Below, in pieces: positions 1 through 7,832 of a DNA stretch of 64,000 nucleotides (within the stretch, counting starts at the first letter, position 1; each line of letters starts with the position of its first letter). A program made the translations under genes and the position numbers. The stretch lies in the NCBI GenBank assembly GCA_016208305.1, contig JACQYI010000009.1:778604-842603 (forward strand), written 5' to 3'. Below the pieces are notes generated by a model. That model was not told the origin of the DNA and did not search any database. It saw nothing but the letters and a program-made list of their open reading frames with translations. Source of the DNA: Oscillatoriophycideae cyanobacterium NC_groundwater_1537_Pr4_S-0.65um_50_18. Its GTDB lineage: Bacteria > Cyanobacteriota > Cyanobacteriia > Elainellales > Elainellaceae.

Positions 1-792
1 GAGCGCCTGAATAGCCCACCAAGTCATGTCGATTTCCCACCATTTCAAGCCCGCCTTTGCCACATTGGGATAAGCATGGTGGTTGTTGTGCCACCCTTCG
101 CCATAGGTCAAGATAGCCGCCCACCAGAGATTGCGCGCATTATCTTCGGTCGCAAAAGTCCGGTAGCCAAACATATGGCTGGCAGAGTTAATCAACCAAG
201 TGCTGTGCCAGAGCACAACAAGTCTGAGAAACATGCCATAGATCACAAAAGACCAGCCGCCCAAAAGGTAGAGCAAGATGCCCAGCGGAATTTGCAACAG
301 CAGGAAGTTGCGATTAAGCCAGCGATAAAAGGGATCGCGAACTAGATCGGGCGCAAATCGCTTGTAGGTCTGGTAATCAAAAAATTCAGTGCGGGGATAA
401 AACAACCAGAGCATATGGCTCCACCAAAACCCTCGGCGTGCCGAGTAGGGATCTTGATCAATGTCTTCAGTGTGCATATGGTGGAGACGATGTCCGGCGA
501 CCCAAAAGATCGGGCCTCCTTGCAACGCCAAAGCACCCAACGTTGCGATCGCATATTCCAACAGCTTAGGCACCTGCAAGCTGCGATGGGTGAGCAGTCG
601 GTGATATCCCAGGCAAATGCCAATGCTGCCCAAAAGCCAATGTAGAAACAGCATCACACCAAGCGCTGACCAAGAGAAAAACCAGGGAGCCAGTAGCGCC
701 AGCGCATGAATAGCTCCAAAGAAAAATACGCTTGTCCAGCTCAGCGGACTTTTCTGCCCTACGGCGGCAGTCTGGATGGAATTGGATGTCAT
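1..792 (-). CDS. desC: Acyl-lipid/acyl-CoA delta-9 desaturase, DesC type (3' end cut by window)
   Basis: Membrane-bound fatty acid desaturase that would put the first (delta-9) double bond into acyl chains of membrane lipids. The 264 codons present begin at ATG 792. All three histidine boxes of the family are visible: HRLLTH at residues 64-69, HRLHH at 101-105 and HNNHH at 235-239, the last preceded by GEGW. Hydrophobic stretches lie at about 20-60, 165-200 and 225-232. Family members are near 270-300 residues, so only a short C-terminal piece is missing. It is transcribed away from the TetR-type regulator at 1036, and the shared 243-bp region carries palindromes that may be operators. Box spacing fits DesC rather than DesA/DesB. 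The specific substrate (acyl-lipid versus acyl-CoA) cannot be told from sequence. Confidence 0.93.
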   Translation of the reverse strand, partial: MTSNSIQTAAVGQKSPLSWTSVFFFGAIHALALLAPWFFSWSALGVMLFLHWLLGSIGICLGYHRLLTHRSLQVPKLLEYAIATLGALALQGGPIFWVAGHRLHHMHTEDIDQDPYSARRGFWWSHMLWLFYPRTEFFDYQTYKRFAPDLVRDPFYRWLNRNFLLLQIPLGILLYLLGGWSFVIYGMFLRLVVLWHSTWLINSASHMFGYRTFATEDNARNLWWAAILTYGEGWHNNHHAYPNVAKAGLKWWEIDMTWWAIQAL

Positions 793-965
793 AAATACCT
801 GTTGGAATTTTAGATTTTGAAAAATTGCGGCATTTGGAGATGTATCACAGGTGAGGCTGTACCTAAGGCGATCGCTTAACCCAAGGCTGAGTAGCCAGAG
901 TAGATAGCCGCTTGACTTGCTGTAACTTGTTCAGCAGAGTCGCTTTCGCTATAGTAGAAGGAGTT

Positions 966-1026
966 GCAAGTGTCACTTACATTATTATCCTAGCAAACCG
1001 GCCACAGTATTGCAAGTATTACTTGC
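966..1026. promoter_or_regulatory. Two 15-bp palindromes between desC and tetR-type gene (candidate operators)
   Basis: GCAAGTATTACTTGC at 1012-1026 is a perfect 7-1-7 palindrome ending 9 bp before the regulator ATG. GCAAGTGTCACTTAC at 966-980 is the same design with one mismatch. Their centres are 46 bp apart. Symmetric sites beside a divergent TetR-family gene are the usual arrangement for autoregulation and control of the neighbour. That these are the binding sites is inference. Confidence 0.6.
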
Positions 1027-1035
1027 ATTTTTTCT

Positions 1036-2289
1036 ATGTCTGCTCCGCGCAACACCACTCGACAGCGTTTAATTGACGCCGCACTAGCGCTTTTTGCGAC
1101 TCAAGGCGTGACTGAAACGACCACAAAGCAAATTGCTGAATCGGCTGAAGTCAATGAAGTGACTCTGTTTCGTCACTTTGGCAATAAGCAGGGCCTGCTG
1201 CTGGCTGTGATTGAAGAAGCGGCAGTCTTTACTCACTTGGGGCAAAGGCTAGTCCAGCAAACAGGGCAGAGTCTCACTGGACAGCCTAATGCTGGACAAT
1301 CCAGTATTGAGCAAACCCTCAAAAACTATGCGATCGCCACGCTTCAGGTTCTAGACACTGTGCCTGAGGTGGTGCGATCGGTCATTGGCGAAGCGGGACA
1401 GTATCCTCTAGAAAATCGTCAGGCACTCGGACAGGGCTTTACCCAAGCCAATCGTCAGGTGGCAGAATACCTAACCGCCCGGTTTGCGGCTCTAGGCGAT
1501 CGCGTCCAGCCACCTTTGCCCACCGAAAAGCTGGCAGCCTTGCTCAACAGTCTGCTTCTGGGCTATGCCGTGATTGAGTCTACCAGCGAATTTCATCAGC
1601 TCTGGCGCGATCGCGACGACTTTCTCGATCCTTTAGTAACGCTATTCATGCGGGGAGCCATTGCGCCTGACCCAGGCGATCGGGTACAGCCTTCTCAGTC
1701 TCAGCACATCCCTGAATCCGTTGCTGATTTACCTGCCGCCCTCGTGCACACGATCCTGCAACATGCCAAAAAGTCAGGTCTGCAAGACTACGCCATGATG
1801 TATGTGATGTTTGGCGCTGGGCTTAGCCCCTCCGAGCTGATCCGGTTGGATCGATCGCACCATATCAACGATGCGCACCAGCAGATCCTGCAAATTACCT
1901 TTCCCCCTCGCCAGGTGCCCATCAATCAGTGGATTATGGGCAGACGCTACGGCTCCTATCTGCGTAACCCCCTGACGCAGTGGCTAAAAAGCCGCAAAGA
2001 TAGCCAAACCGCCATGTTCTTAAACGAGGCAGGGCTGCCGCTGCGAGACTTTGAACTGCGCCAACGTTGGCAGGCTCTAACAGCCGATCAGCTTACGCCC
2101 ACGGGTCAACCTCCTGCCCCTGAGCAAGCCCAGCAGACCTGGTGTGTAGAAATCTTGATGAGAGGAATTGAGCTAGAAAACCTCATGATTTTGACAGGTT
2201 GGGATGCCGCCATGCTCCAACCCTATATTCGTAGAGCCAAAGAAAAGGCGGCTTTAGAGCAGGCGATGCAGCTCGATCACAAAGCCTGA
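1036..2289 (+). CDS. TetR/AcrR-type regulator fused to a tyrosine-recombinase-like C-terminal domain
   Basis: Residues 8-61 form a clear TetR DNA-binding domain (helix-turn-helix with TTTKQIAESAEVNEVTLFRHF). They are followed by a helical ligand-binding-like region to about residue 215. TetR proteins are normally about 190-220 residues; this one has 417. The extra half (about 230-417) resembles the catalytic fold of phage integrases: a DYAMMYVMFGAGLSPSELIRL segment sits where the first catalytic Arg block lies, and a late LTGWDAAMLQPYIRRAKEK segment sits where the tyrosine block lies. The Arg expected after GL is absent and I see no HxxR, so recombinase activity is unlikely. It may serve dimerisation or DNA binding. 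The gene is divergent from the desaturase, which is its probable target. Start is the ATG at 1036; no strong ribosome binding site precedes it. Confidence 0.8.
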   Translation: MSAPRNTTRQRLIDAALALFATQGVTETTTKQIAESAEVNEVTLFRHFGNKQGLLLAVIEEAAVFTHLGQRLVQQTGQSLTGQPNAGQSSIEQTLKNYAIATLQVLDTVPEVVRSVIGEAGQYPLENRQALGQGFTQANRQVAEYLTARFAALGDRVQPPLPTEKLAALLNSLLLGYAVIESTSEFHQLWRDRDDFLDPLVTLFMRGAIAPDPGDRVQPSQSQHIPESVADLPAALVHTILQHAKKSGLQDYAMMYVMFGAGLSPSELIRLDRSHHINDAHQQILQITFPPRQVPINQWIMGRRYGSYLRNPLTQWLKSRKDSQTAMFLNEAGLPLRDFELRQRWQALTADQLTPTGQPPAPEQAQQTWCVEILMRGIELENLMILTGWDAAMLQPYIRRAKEKAALEQAMQLDHKA

Positions 2290-2614
2290 GTTAAGCTTCA
2301 CAGCGCTAGTTGGGACAATTTTTAGGTCTTGCAAGCTTCACTCCGTAAGACATGCAACACCCAAGCTATTTTCACCCAGTACAAAGCCTATCAACCTCCT
2401 ATTTTCTAGGTGACAAAGGGTGCAGAATGACCTTTTCAAACAAAATAAACAGAAAGTCTAAGACATTCCCTTCTATTCATCGTCCATAATGAAAATATCT
2501 GCATCGGTTCGTTCGGTGAACTGGGTCAAATCTTTAAGTCTGTACCTGGTTATGTGGCAGGGCTAGAGATCGAGGACAGAGCTATGCACTTGATATGGAT
2601 GAACCTCAAAATCT

Positions 2615-3598
2615 ATGGGTATCCCTTTGACTCCAAGCCATCCTGTTCAGCCTAATTCCGGTACTGACACCATTCGCGCCTATCTGTTAGAAATCGGTCG
2701 AATTCCTCTGCTAACGAAGGAGCAAGAGGTTGTTTACGGCAAGCAAGTTCAGCAAATGATGACCTTGTACGAAGATAAGGCGCTGCTAGCCGAGAAATTA
2801 GGGCATGAGCCAAGCCCTGAAGAGTGGGCAAAGCAAGTTGATCTGAACCAAAAAGACCTAAACGTGGCTTTGGTCAATGGTCATCGGGCTAAGCACAAGA
2901 TGATCGAGGCAAATTTACGCCTTGTAGTCTCCGTAGCCAAAAAGTATCAGCGACGCGGCGTAGAATTCTTAGACTTAATTCAGGAAGGCACTCTGGGGCT
3001 GGGGCGCGGCGTAGAAAAATTTGACCCGATGCAAGGGTATAAGCTGTCTACTTATGTCTATTGGTGGATTCGCCAAGCCATGTCGCGGGCGATCGCTCAG
3101 CAAGGCCGCACCATTCGTCTCCCTAGTCATGTCTATGAAAGACTGACCAAAATCAGAACGGCTCAAAAGCAGCTTTCTCATCAGTTGGGTCGAAATGCTA
3201 CCCCCACAGAGATTGCTGAATCCCTAGAGCTGGAACCTGCCGAAGTTAGAAAATTTTTGCTGCTGGCGCGCCAGCCGATTTCGCTCGATCTGCGCGTGGG
3301 TCAAAACCAAGATACCGAGTTTGTCGATCTGCTGACGGATGATAACCCTTCGCCAGAGGAATACACGACAGGCGAAGCGCTCAGAGATGATGTTCAGCAG
3401 CTATTGTCTGAACTGACCCCTCGGCAGCAGGAAGTGATGACGCTGCGCTTTGGCTTAAACAACCATACAGCACAGAGCTTGCAGGAAATTGGTGAGCGGT
3501 TGGGGCTAAGCCGTGAGCGGGTGCGCCAGATTGAAATGAAGGCTTTGGCACAGTTGCGCCGCCACAGGGAGCGAGTGCGCGAGTATTTGGTAATTTAG
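2615..3598 (+). CDS. Group 2 sigma-70 family RNA polymerase sigma factor
   Basis: A 327-residue sigma factor lacking the long N-terminal extension of the primary sigma. Region 1.2 (about 18-50, DTIRAYLLEIGRIPLL) is followed by a full region 2 (ANLRLVVSVAKKY, then LSTYVYWWIRQAMSRAI in the -10 recognition and melting part). Region 3 comes next, then region 4 near the C-terminus with the helix-turn-helix LGLSRERVRQIEMKAL that reads the -35 element. Length and strong similarity to RpoD regions fit the cyanobacterial SigB/SigC/SigD/SigE group used under stress, dark or nutrient change. I cannot assign which one. In region 2 the sequence reads GTLGLGRGVEKFD where many members have GLIRAVEKFD. ATG 2615 is used because no in-frame upstream start keeps the frame. 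About 325 bp of non-coding DNA lies upstream. Confidence 0.92.
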   Translation: MGIPLTPSHPVQPNSGTDTIRAYLLEIGRIPLLTKEQEVVYGKQVQQMMTLYEDKALLAEKLGHEPSPEEWAKQVDLNQKDLNVALVNGHRAKHKMIEANLRLVVSVAKKYQRRGVEFLDLIQEGTLGLGRGVEKFDPMQGYKLSTYVYWWIRQAMSRAIAQQGRTIRLPSHVYERLTKIRTAQKQLSHQLGRNATPTEIAESLELEPAEVRKFLLLARQPISLDLRVGQNQDTEFVDLLTDDNPSPEEYTTGEALRDDVQQLLSELTPRQQEVMTLRFGLNNHTAQSLQEIGERLGLSRERVRQIEMKALAQLRRHRERVREYLVI

Positions 3599-3706
3599 GC
3601 TCGTACATTAATGAACCCTAAGTTTTGTGAGAGATGCATTTTCTCACAAGATAAGGACCCGAGCGAAAGGCTCACGCTGCCGCTGCCGCCGATGAGGCTA
3701 AGCTTC

Positions 3707-4048
3707 TTAAAACTGTGTCGTCACGCCCATGCCAGAACGGGTTGGGCGAACCCTCACGGTTTCAGGCAAACCCAAGACTTGCTGGATAAGATCCCGATTT
3801 TGCCCAGCAGCAGGCAGGCTTTCGTTAATGGCCTCGGCTTGCTGATTGAGGCGCTGCGATCGATCGCTGGGCGAAGGCTGTGCCGGGACAGTTAACGTGC
3901 CTAACTGCGAAGAACCCGCAGGAGGAGATGGCTCTTGAGGTGAGGCTGAGGGTGCAGGCTTGGGCACTTCTGCCGCTGCATGGGGTGCCAACACCGCTGT
4001 AATAGCGATCGATCCGATGACAACAAAGGCTGCAAATAATTTCATCAA
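3707..4048 (-). CDS. Small exported protein of unknown function
   Basis: 113 residues with a clear signal peptide: MMK, a hydrophobic core to about residue 20, then an AAA/AEV region that suggests cleavage near 27. The mature part is rich in Pro, Ser and Gln (about 28-60), then has a more ordinary helical region ending VRVRPTRSGMGVTTQF. I do not recognise a family. It converges on the sigma factor gene, with about 108 bp between the stops. An open frame on the opposite strand (3611-3895) lacks any such organisation and is treated as a shadow. Confidence 0.6.
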   Translation of the reverse strand: MMKLFAAFVVIGSIAITAVLAPHAAAEVPKPAPSASPQEPSPPAGSSQLGTLTVPAQPSPSDRSQRLNQQAEAINESLPAAGQNRDLIQQVLGLPETVRVRPTRSGMGVTTQF

Positions 4049-4175
4049 TCGTCCTGCCTGGAACTGAGAAATTATTTACAGCCTATTCTAAGTTGATGGG
4101 AAATGGCGACCGAGTTGCTACCGACTTGACTTGATCTTTAATTCACATAGCTTCCTGAGAATAAAAACAATCGCC

Positions 4176-4334
4176 CTACCTGCGCTTGGGTCGCTGCTCT
4201 CGTTTCTCTTGATCTTGACGACGGCGATCGCGCCACTCCAGCGTAGTTAAATAGGCAACGCCGCCCGTGACAACAACCAAAAGCCCCAAGGCCAAGGTTG
4301 CTAGAACCGTTAAAAACAGGGTATCAGCACTCAT
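4176..4334 (-). CDS. 52-residue single-helix membrane protein
   Basis: Reads MSADTLFLTVLATLALGLLV, then VVTGGVAYLTTLEWRDRRRQ, and ends in a strongly basic and acidic tail. One transmembrane helix spans residues 6-30, followed by a cytosolic charged tail of about 20 residues (consistent with N-out topology by the positive-inside rule). The 53 codons including TAG are intact and lie 69 bp downstream of petN on the same strand, so co-transcription is possible. Size and build resemble the small single-helix subunits of thylakoid complexes. I cannot match it to a named subunit, and function is inference from position only. Confidence 0.6.
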   Translation of the reverse strand: MSADTLFLTVLATLALGLLVVVTGGVAYLTTLEWRDRRRQDQEKREQRPKRR

Positions 4335-4403
4335 GCCTATAGCTCGCCTACAGTTGCTTACAGCCTCAAATGAACCATTGCCCGACTAGAAATTAAGCTT
4401 CCA

Positions 4404-4493
4404 TTAGAAGCCGTTGCGACCCCAAATCACCATAGAGATTGAGAAAGTGAAAACTGCCAATAGCCCAACCCAACCTAGCGACAAGATATCCAT
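4404..4493 (-). CDS. petN: Cytochrome b6f complex subunit PetN (subunit VIII)
   Basis: A 29-residue protein beginning MDILSLGW and ending VIWGRNGF. This is the conserved beginning and end of PetN, one of the four small single-helix subunits of the cytochrome b6f complex in thylakoid membranes. The frame is complete with ATG at 4493 and TAA at 4404-4406. The helix covers residues 7-24. PetN is usually 29 residues, so the length is exact. It was identified by reading the minus strand, since it is far below ordinary gene-calling thresholds. About 330 bp upstream of it show no other gene. Confidence 0.93.
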   Translation of the reverse strand: MDILSLGWVGLLAVFTFSISMVIWGRNGF

Positions 4494-4828
4494 AGTTTTG
4501 ACGTTTAAGGAGATTTCATTTTTACGCTCTCTCATCATAATCTAAAGCTGTCCCCTTCTTGCCCTAGGCTCGATCGCAAGATTTGCACCCAATCTCAGCG
4601 CCTCTGCCTAAAACGAGCTGATATTTACAAATCGCTAAGATTAGCAACATTGGCAGTCATACTTTGCAAAATGCTTGAAACCCTTGCATCAGAGTCTTTT
4701 CCATACTTTTGACCTCAGTGCCTGACATTACCAAACATCTTGGTTCGCAATGATAATTTATCCCTTTGCTCAGAGGGGTTCGCTAGGCTTAAAGCACATC
4801 ATTAATCCGTACTCATTCGCACTTCATC
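4494..4828. other. Intergenic region between petN and the 163-aa membrane protein
   Basis: AT-rich 335-bp stretch between two divergent genes. I see no coding frame of note, no RNA gene and no strong hairpin. It must hold the promoters of petN (minus) and of the gene at 4829 (plus), but no confident -35/-10 pair could be picked by eye. Confidence 0.4.
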
Positions 4829-5320
4829 ATGTCTGCACTGACAACCTCAAGTTCTCAACGCTTCAATTGGAAAACGATCGCGCTCTGTGCTCTGGCTTTC
4901 TGGTTAAGTGGTAGCCTCATCCTAGATCTTGTCTTAATGCCGACTCTATACATGACAGGCATGACATCCGAGCCAGGGTTTGCTACAGCGGGCTACTCAA
5001 TGTTTGGGGTTTTCAACCGCATTGAGCTACTCTGTGCGGCGATCGCCCTCACTGGAGTTTTGGCACTCCGCAACCATTCCCAATCCATTGATCACTGGAC
5101 GGTGCCTCTGGCGATCGGTCTGTTGGGCATTGTCATGGTTTGCACCTATGGGCTTGCACCCCAAATGAGTGCTTTGGGTTTGCAACTTGACTTATTTTCA
5201 TCTTCTACTGAAGTTCCCTCTGCGATGAATCGTATGCATTTTGAATATTGGGTGCTAGAGCTGATGAAACTTGCGGGTAGTGGTTTGCTCCTGAACCAGA
5301 TCTACCGAACTGTTAAATAG
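4829..5320 (+). CDS. Four-helix integral membrane protein, DUF4149-like
   Basis: 163 residues with four predicted transmembrane segments at about 15-38, 58-80, 91-110 and 138-158. An acidic/polar N-terminus precedes the first helix. Features such as LILDLVLMPTLY in helix one and a late MHFEYWVLELMKLAGSGLL segment resemble small membrane proteins of the DUF4149/TMEM205-like group common in cyanobacteria. No enzymatic motif is visible. The gene stands alone and ends at a strong hairpin terminator (5333-5365). Function unknown. Confidence 0.65.
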   Translation: MSALTTSSSQRFNWKTIALCALAFWLSGSLILDLVLMPTLYMTGMTSEPGFATAGYSMFGVFNRIELLCAAIALTGVLALRNHSQSIDHWTVPLAIGLLGIVMVCTYGLAPQMSALGLQLDLFSSSTEVPSAMNRMHFEYWVLELMKLAGSGLLLNQIYRTVK

Positions 5321-5332
5321 AGTCGCTGATTA

Positions 5333-5365
5333 AAAAAAGGGGCGCACTATGTGCGCCCCTTTTTT
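5333..5365. terminator. Strong bidirectional intrinsic terminator
   Basis: A run of A residues, a perfect GGGGCGCAC / GTGCGCCCC stem with a 3-nt TAT loop, then six T residues. It can end transcription of the membrane protein gene (plus) and may also stop hsp20 transcription (minus). Confidence 0.9.
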
Positions 5366-5466
5366 ATAGCCATAATCATTGAGCTAAGGACATATTAAGT
5401 AGCCCAGAGTGCGCTCTCAATATATCTCGATTCTAGCCGCTATGAAGACAGCCATATTCTCAAAGA

Positions 5467-5904
5467 TTAGCCAAGGTTTACTTTGAAAACTTTATTCTTT
5501 TCTTCCTCAGCTTTAGGCAGTACCAGCTTCAAGATGCCGTCTTTATAATCTGCTTGAGTGTTGGTATTTTGAACTCGAAAAGGTAGCGGAATGACGCGCT
5601 GAAACCGACCATAGCGAAACTCTGTACGCGTCATACCTTTATCTTCGGTCTTTATTTCTTCTTTGCGCTCACCGCTAATAGAAACTGCATCAGCAGACAC
5701 TTGAATGTCTAAATCTTGGGGCGTTATTCCAGGAACTTCTAGACGTAAATGAATGGCATCTTCAGTTTCCTGAAGCTCTGCTGGAGGAACAAAAGCAGTA
5801 CGACTGCCTTCTCCATCAGTTGCAGTTAAGCGATCGAACAAGCGGTTCATATCGCGTTGCAGATATTCCATTTCTTGAAACGGTTGCCAACGAATAAGAG
5901 CCAT
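5467..5904 (-). CDS. hspA: Small heat shock protein, Hsp20/alpha-crystallin family
   Basis: ATP-independent holdase chaperone of about 145 residues that forms oligomers and protects membranes and soluble proteins in heat and light stress. The N-terminal arm starts MALIRWQPF. The alpha-crystallin domain runs from about residue 38 (AELQETEDAIHLRLEVPG) to about 130, with the conserved signature DGILKLVLPKAEE, and a short tail ends VFKVNLG. The start is the ATG at 5904: an AAAGGTGA ribosome binding site sits just upstream and overlaps the alternative GTG start at 5913. The family name is secure; the symbol follows cyanobacterial usage (hspA/hsp17). I saw no CIRCE-like inverted repeat upstream. 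Confidence 0.93.
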   Translation of the reverse strand: MALIRWQPFQEMEYLQRDMNRLFDRLTATDGEGSRTAFVPPAELQETEDAIHLRLEVPGITPQDLDIQVSADAVSISGERKEEIKTEDKGMTRTEFRYGRFQRVIPLPFRVQNTNTQADYKDGILKLVLPKAEEEKNKVFKVNLG

Positions 5905-6094
5905 AACAATCACCTTTGAACTTAACTTATGAATTTCATCGTTTCACTTTAATTGTTCAACGATTTAATCTCAGTTTAGTGCGTATTTTGGGGTGAGTAA
6001 GTTCGGTTCTCTAGAATGGTTGAGATCGTTTTCCCGAACCGAATTGGCATCGCGATCGCTCGGTTTTTTAGACCGTTGATCAGTGCCCAAAACG

Positions 6095-7621
6095 CTACTG
6101 CATTCGATCGATCGTGCGGTATTGAATCGCTTCTGCCACATGGGCAGTCTGAAGATTTTCGCTGCCTTCTAGATCGGCGATCGTGCGGGATACTTTGAGG
6201 ATGCGATCGGTGGCTCTAGCCGAAAGCCCCATTCTGCGAATGGCATTTTCCAAAAGCAGGCGGGTTGCGTCTTCTAGCTTGCACCACTGTCGCAAATGCC
6301 GACCCTGCATTTCGGCATTGCAATGCAGCGTTTCAGCCTGAAAGCGATCGCCTGCTCTAGCTCTGGCCTGCTGTACCCGTAGCCGAATACTTTCTGAGCT
6401 TTCTCCTAAGCTCTGCTGGGTGATTTCTTCGGGCTTCAGCCTGTTTACAGCAACTTGCAAGTCAATGCGATCCATTAACGGCCCTGAAAGCTTTGCCCAA
6501 TATTGCTCTCGGTGGCGAGGGGTGCAGGTGCAGGGCTGCACCGTATCACCAAAATAACCACAGGGACAGGGATTGGTGCTAGCCACGAGGGTGAATTTGG
6601 CTGGGAAGAAAACAGATTGTCGCGTGCGAGAAATAGTGACATGCCCGTCCTCTAGCGGCTGTCGCAGAAACTCCAGTACATCCCGCTTGAATTCCGTTAG
6701 CTCGTCTAAAAAGAGCACTCCCCGGTGGGCCAACGAAATTTCTCCCGGTCGCGGAAAGCTGCCGCCGCCCACCAGCGAAGGCCCAGAAGCCGAATGGTGA
6801 GGACTGCGAAAAGGGCGATCGCTCACCAAAGATCCCTTGTTTTTAAGCAGTCCTGCTACAGAGTGAATTTGCGTCACCTCTAAGGCTTCCTCAAAGGTCA
6901 GCGGCGGTAAAATACCTGGCAAACGCCTCGCCAACATGGTTTTACCACTGCCGGGTGGCCCGACAAAAATTAAGTTGTGCCCTCCGGCAGCCGCAATTTC
7001 CAGGGCACGCCGCGCTTGAGCCTGCCCCTTAACGTCTTTGAGATCAAGTCCTTGAAATCGCGATCGCGCTAGCTCTTCGGCACCGTTGACTTGGATAGGC
7101 TGGTGGTGACCTGGATGGTTGAGAAAATCTGCAACTTCCGAGAGGTGCTGAAAGCCATAGACTTCTAACCCTTCCACCACGGCAGCTTCGCGGGCGTTGT
7201 CCATCGGCACAACCAAACCTTTGATGCCAAGCTGGTAGGCTGTAGCGGCGATCGCCACCACGCCCGCAACAGGTCGCAGCCCGCCATCAAGGGAGACTTC
7301 CCCTAAAAACAAATAATCTTCTAAGAGCTGCGGATTGACTTGTTCAGAGCCTGCCAAAACCCCGACGCTGATAGGCAGATCAAAGCTGGGGCCCTCTTTC
7401 CGCAGGTCAGCCGGAGTAAGATTAATAACGATTTTGCGCATTGGAAAGGCATAGCCTGCGTTTTTCAGCGCCGCCTTGACGCGCTCTCGGCTCTCTTGCA
7501 CGGCTGTGTCAGGCAAACCGACGACGACAATTCCCGGTAGCCCCCCTGCAATATCAACTTCTACTCCAACTTTGATGGCGTCAATTCCAACCAGGGCGGC
7601 ACTCCAAACTTTAGCAAGCAT
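6095..7621 (-). CDS. comM: YifB/ComM family Mg-chelatase-like AAA+ ATPase
   Basis: 508 residues, typical of the ComM (YifB) family. These proteins help branch migration and integration of incoming DNA during natural transformation. An N-terminal Lon-protease-like domain (about 1-170, with GLPDTAVQESRERVKAAL) is followed by an AAA+ core. The core has Walker A GPPGSGKT at 221-228, a Walker B VLFLDELTEF near 305-314 and the Cys cluster CPCGYFGD...CTC near 352-366. The C-terminal helical domain ends in a LEGSENLQTAHVAEAIQYR motif, the conserved end of the family. Natural competence with type IV pili is common in cyanobacteria, and a pilT gene is in this window. A short inverted-repeat element lies just upstream (7718-7806). 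Confidence 0.92.
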   Translation of the reverse strand: MLAKVWSAALVGIDAIKVGVEVDIAGGLPGIVVVGLPDTAVQESRERVKAALKNAGYAFPMRKIVINLTPADLRKEGPSFDLPISVGVLAGSEQVNPQLLEDYLFLGEVSLDGGLRPVAGVVAIAATAYQLGIKGLVVPMDNAREAAVVEGLEVYGFQHLSEVADFLNHPGHHQPIQVNGAEELARSRFQGLDLKDVKGQAQARRALEIAAAGGHNLIFVGPPGSGKTMLARRLPGILPPLTFEEALEVTQIHSVAGLLKNKGSLVSDRPFRSPHHSASGPSLVGGGSFPRPGEISLAHRGVLFLDELTEFKRDVLEFLRQPLEDGHVTISRTRQSVFFPAKFTLVASTNPCPCGYFGDTVQPCTCTPRHREQYWAKLSGPLMDRIDLQVAVNRLKPEEITQQSLGESSESIRLRVQQARARAGDRFQAETLHCNAEMQGRHLRQWCKLEDATRLLLENAIRRMGLSARATDRILKVSRTIADLEGSENLQTAHVAEAIQYRTIDRMQ

Positions 7622-7717
7622 ATATCGTCGGACTCATCGGCACAGTGCTTTCAGTGGCTAGAGTGCCCAGGACTGCTGATTGAGGAAACAGCAAGCCGAA
7701 TCTCGCTCTAGAGAACC

Positions 7718-7806
7718 TTAGTCGATCGCAAATGCTGGCTCATTTTCTAAAAAGTTGATTTTCAAAGGCGCTTAGCGCAGCCTAAAACCCGGTTGCGATC
7801 GACTAA
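7718..7806. repeat. Short element with 14-bp terminal inverted repeats (MITE-like)
   Basis: TTAGTCGATCGCAA at 7718-7731 is matched exactly by its reverse complement TTGCGATCGACTAA at 7793-7806. ACC lies immediately outside both ends. The interior contains TTTCAAAGGCGCT, also found inside the larger element at 39097-39230, whose ends (TCAGTAGATCGCAAA) are close relatives. It sits between the comM start and the SLH gene stop and encodes nothing. Confidence 0.65.
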
Positions 7807-7832
7807 ACCTGATGAAGAGCAATGCGGCAGGC

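Noticed and set aside
3611..3895. Plus-strand open frame opposite the small exported protein
   Set aside because: No ribosome binding site or recognisable domain; the minus-strand frame has a signal peptide and better coding features.
5905..6000. CIRCE element or RNA thermometer upstream of hsp20
   Set aside because: No TTAGCACTC-type inverted repeat is present, and a thermometer fold could not be supported by eye, though hsp17 of other cyanobacteria has one.
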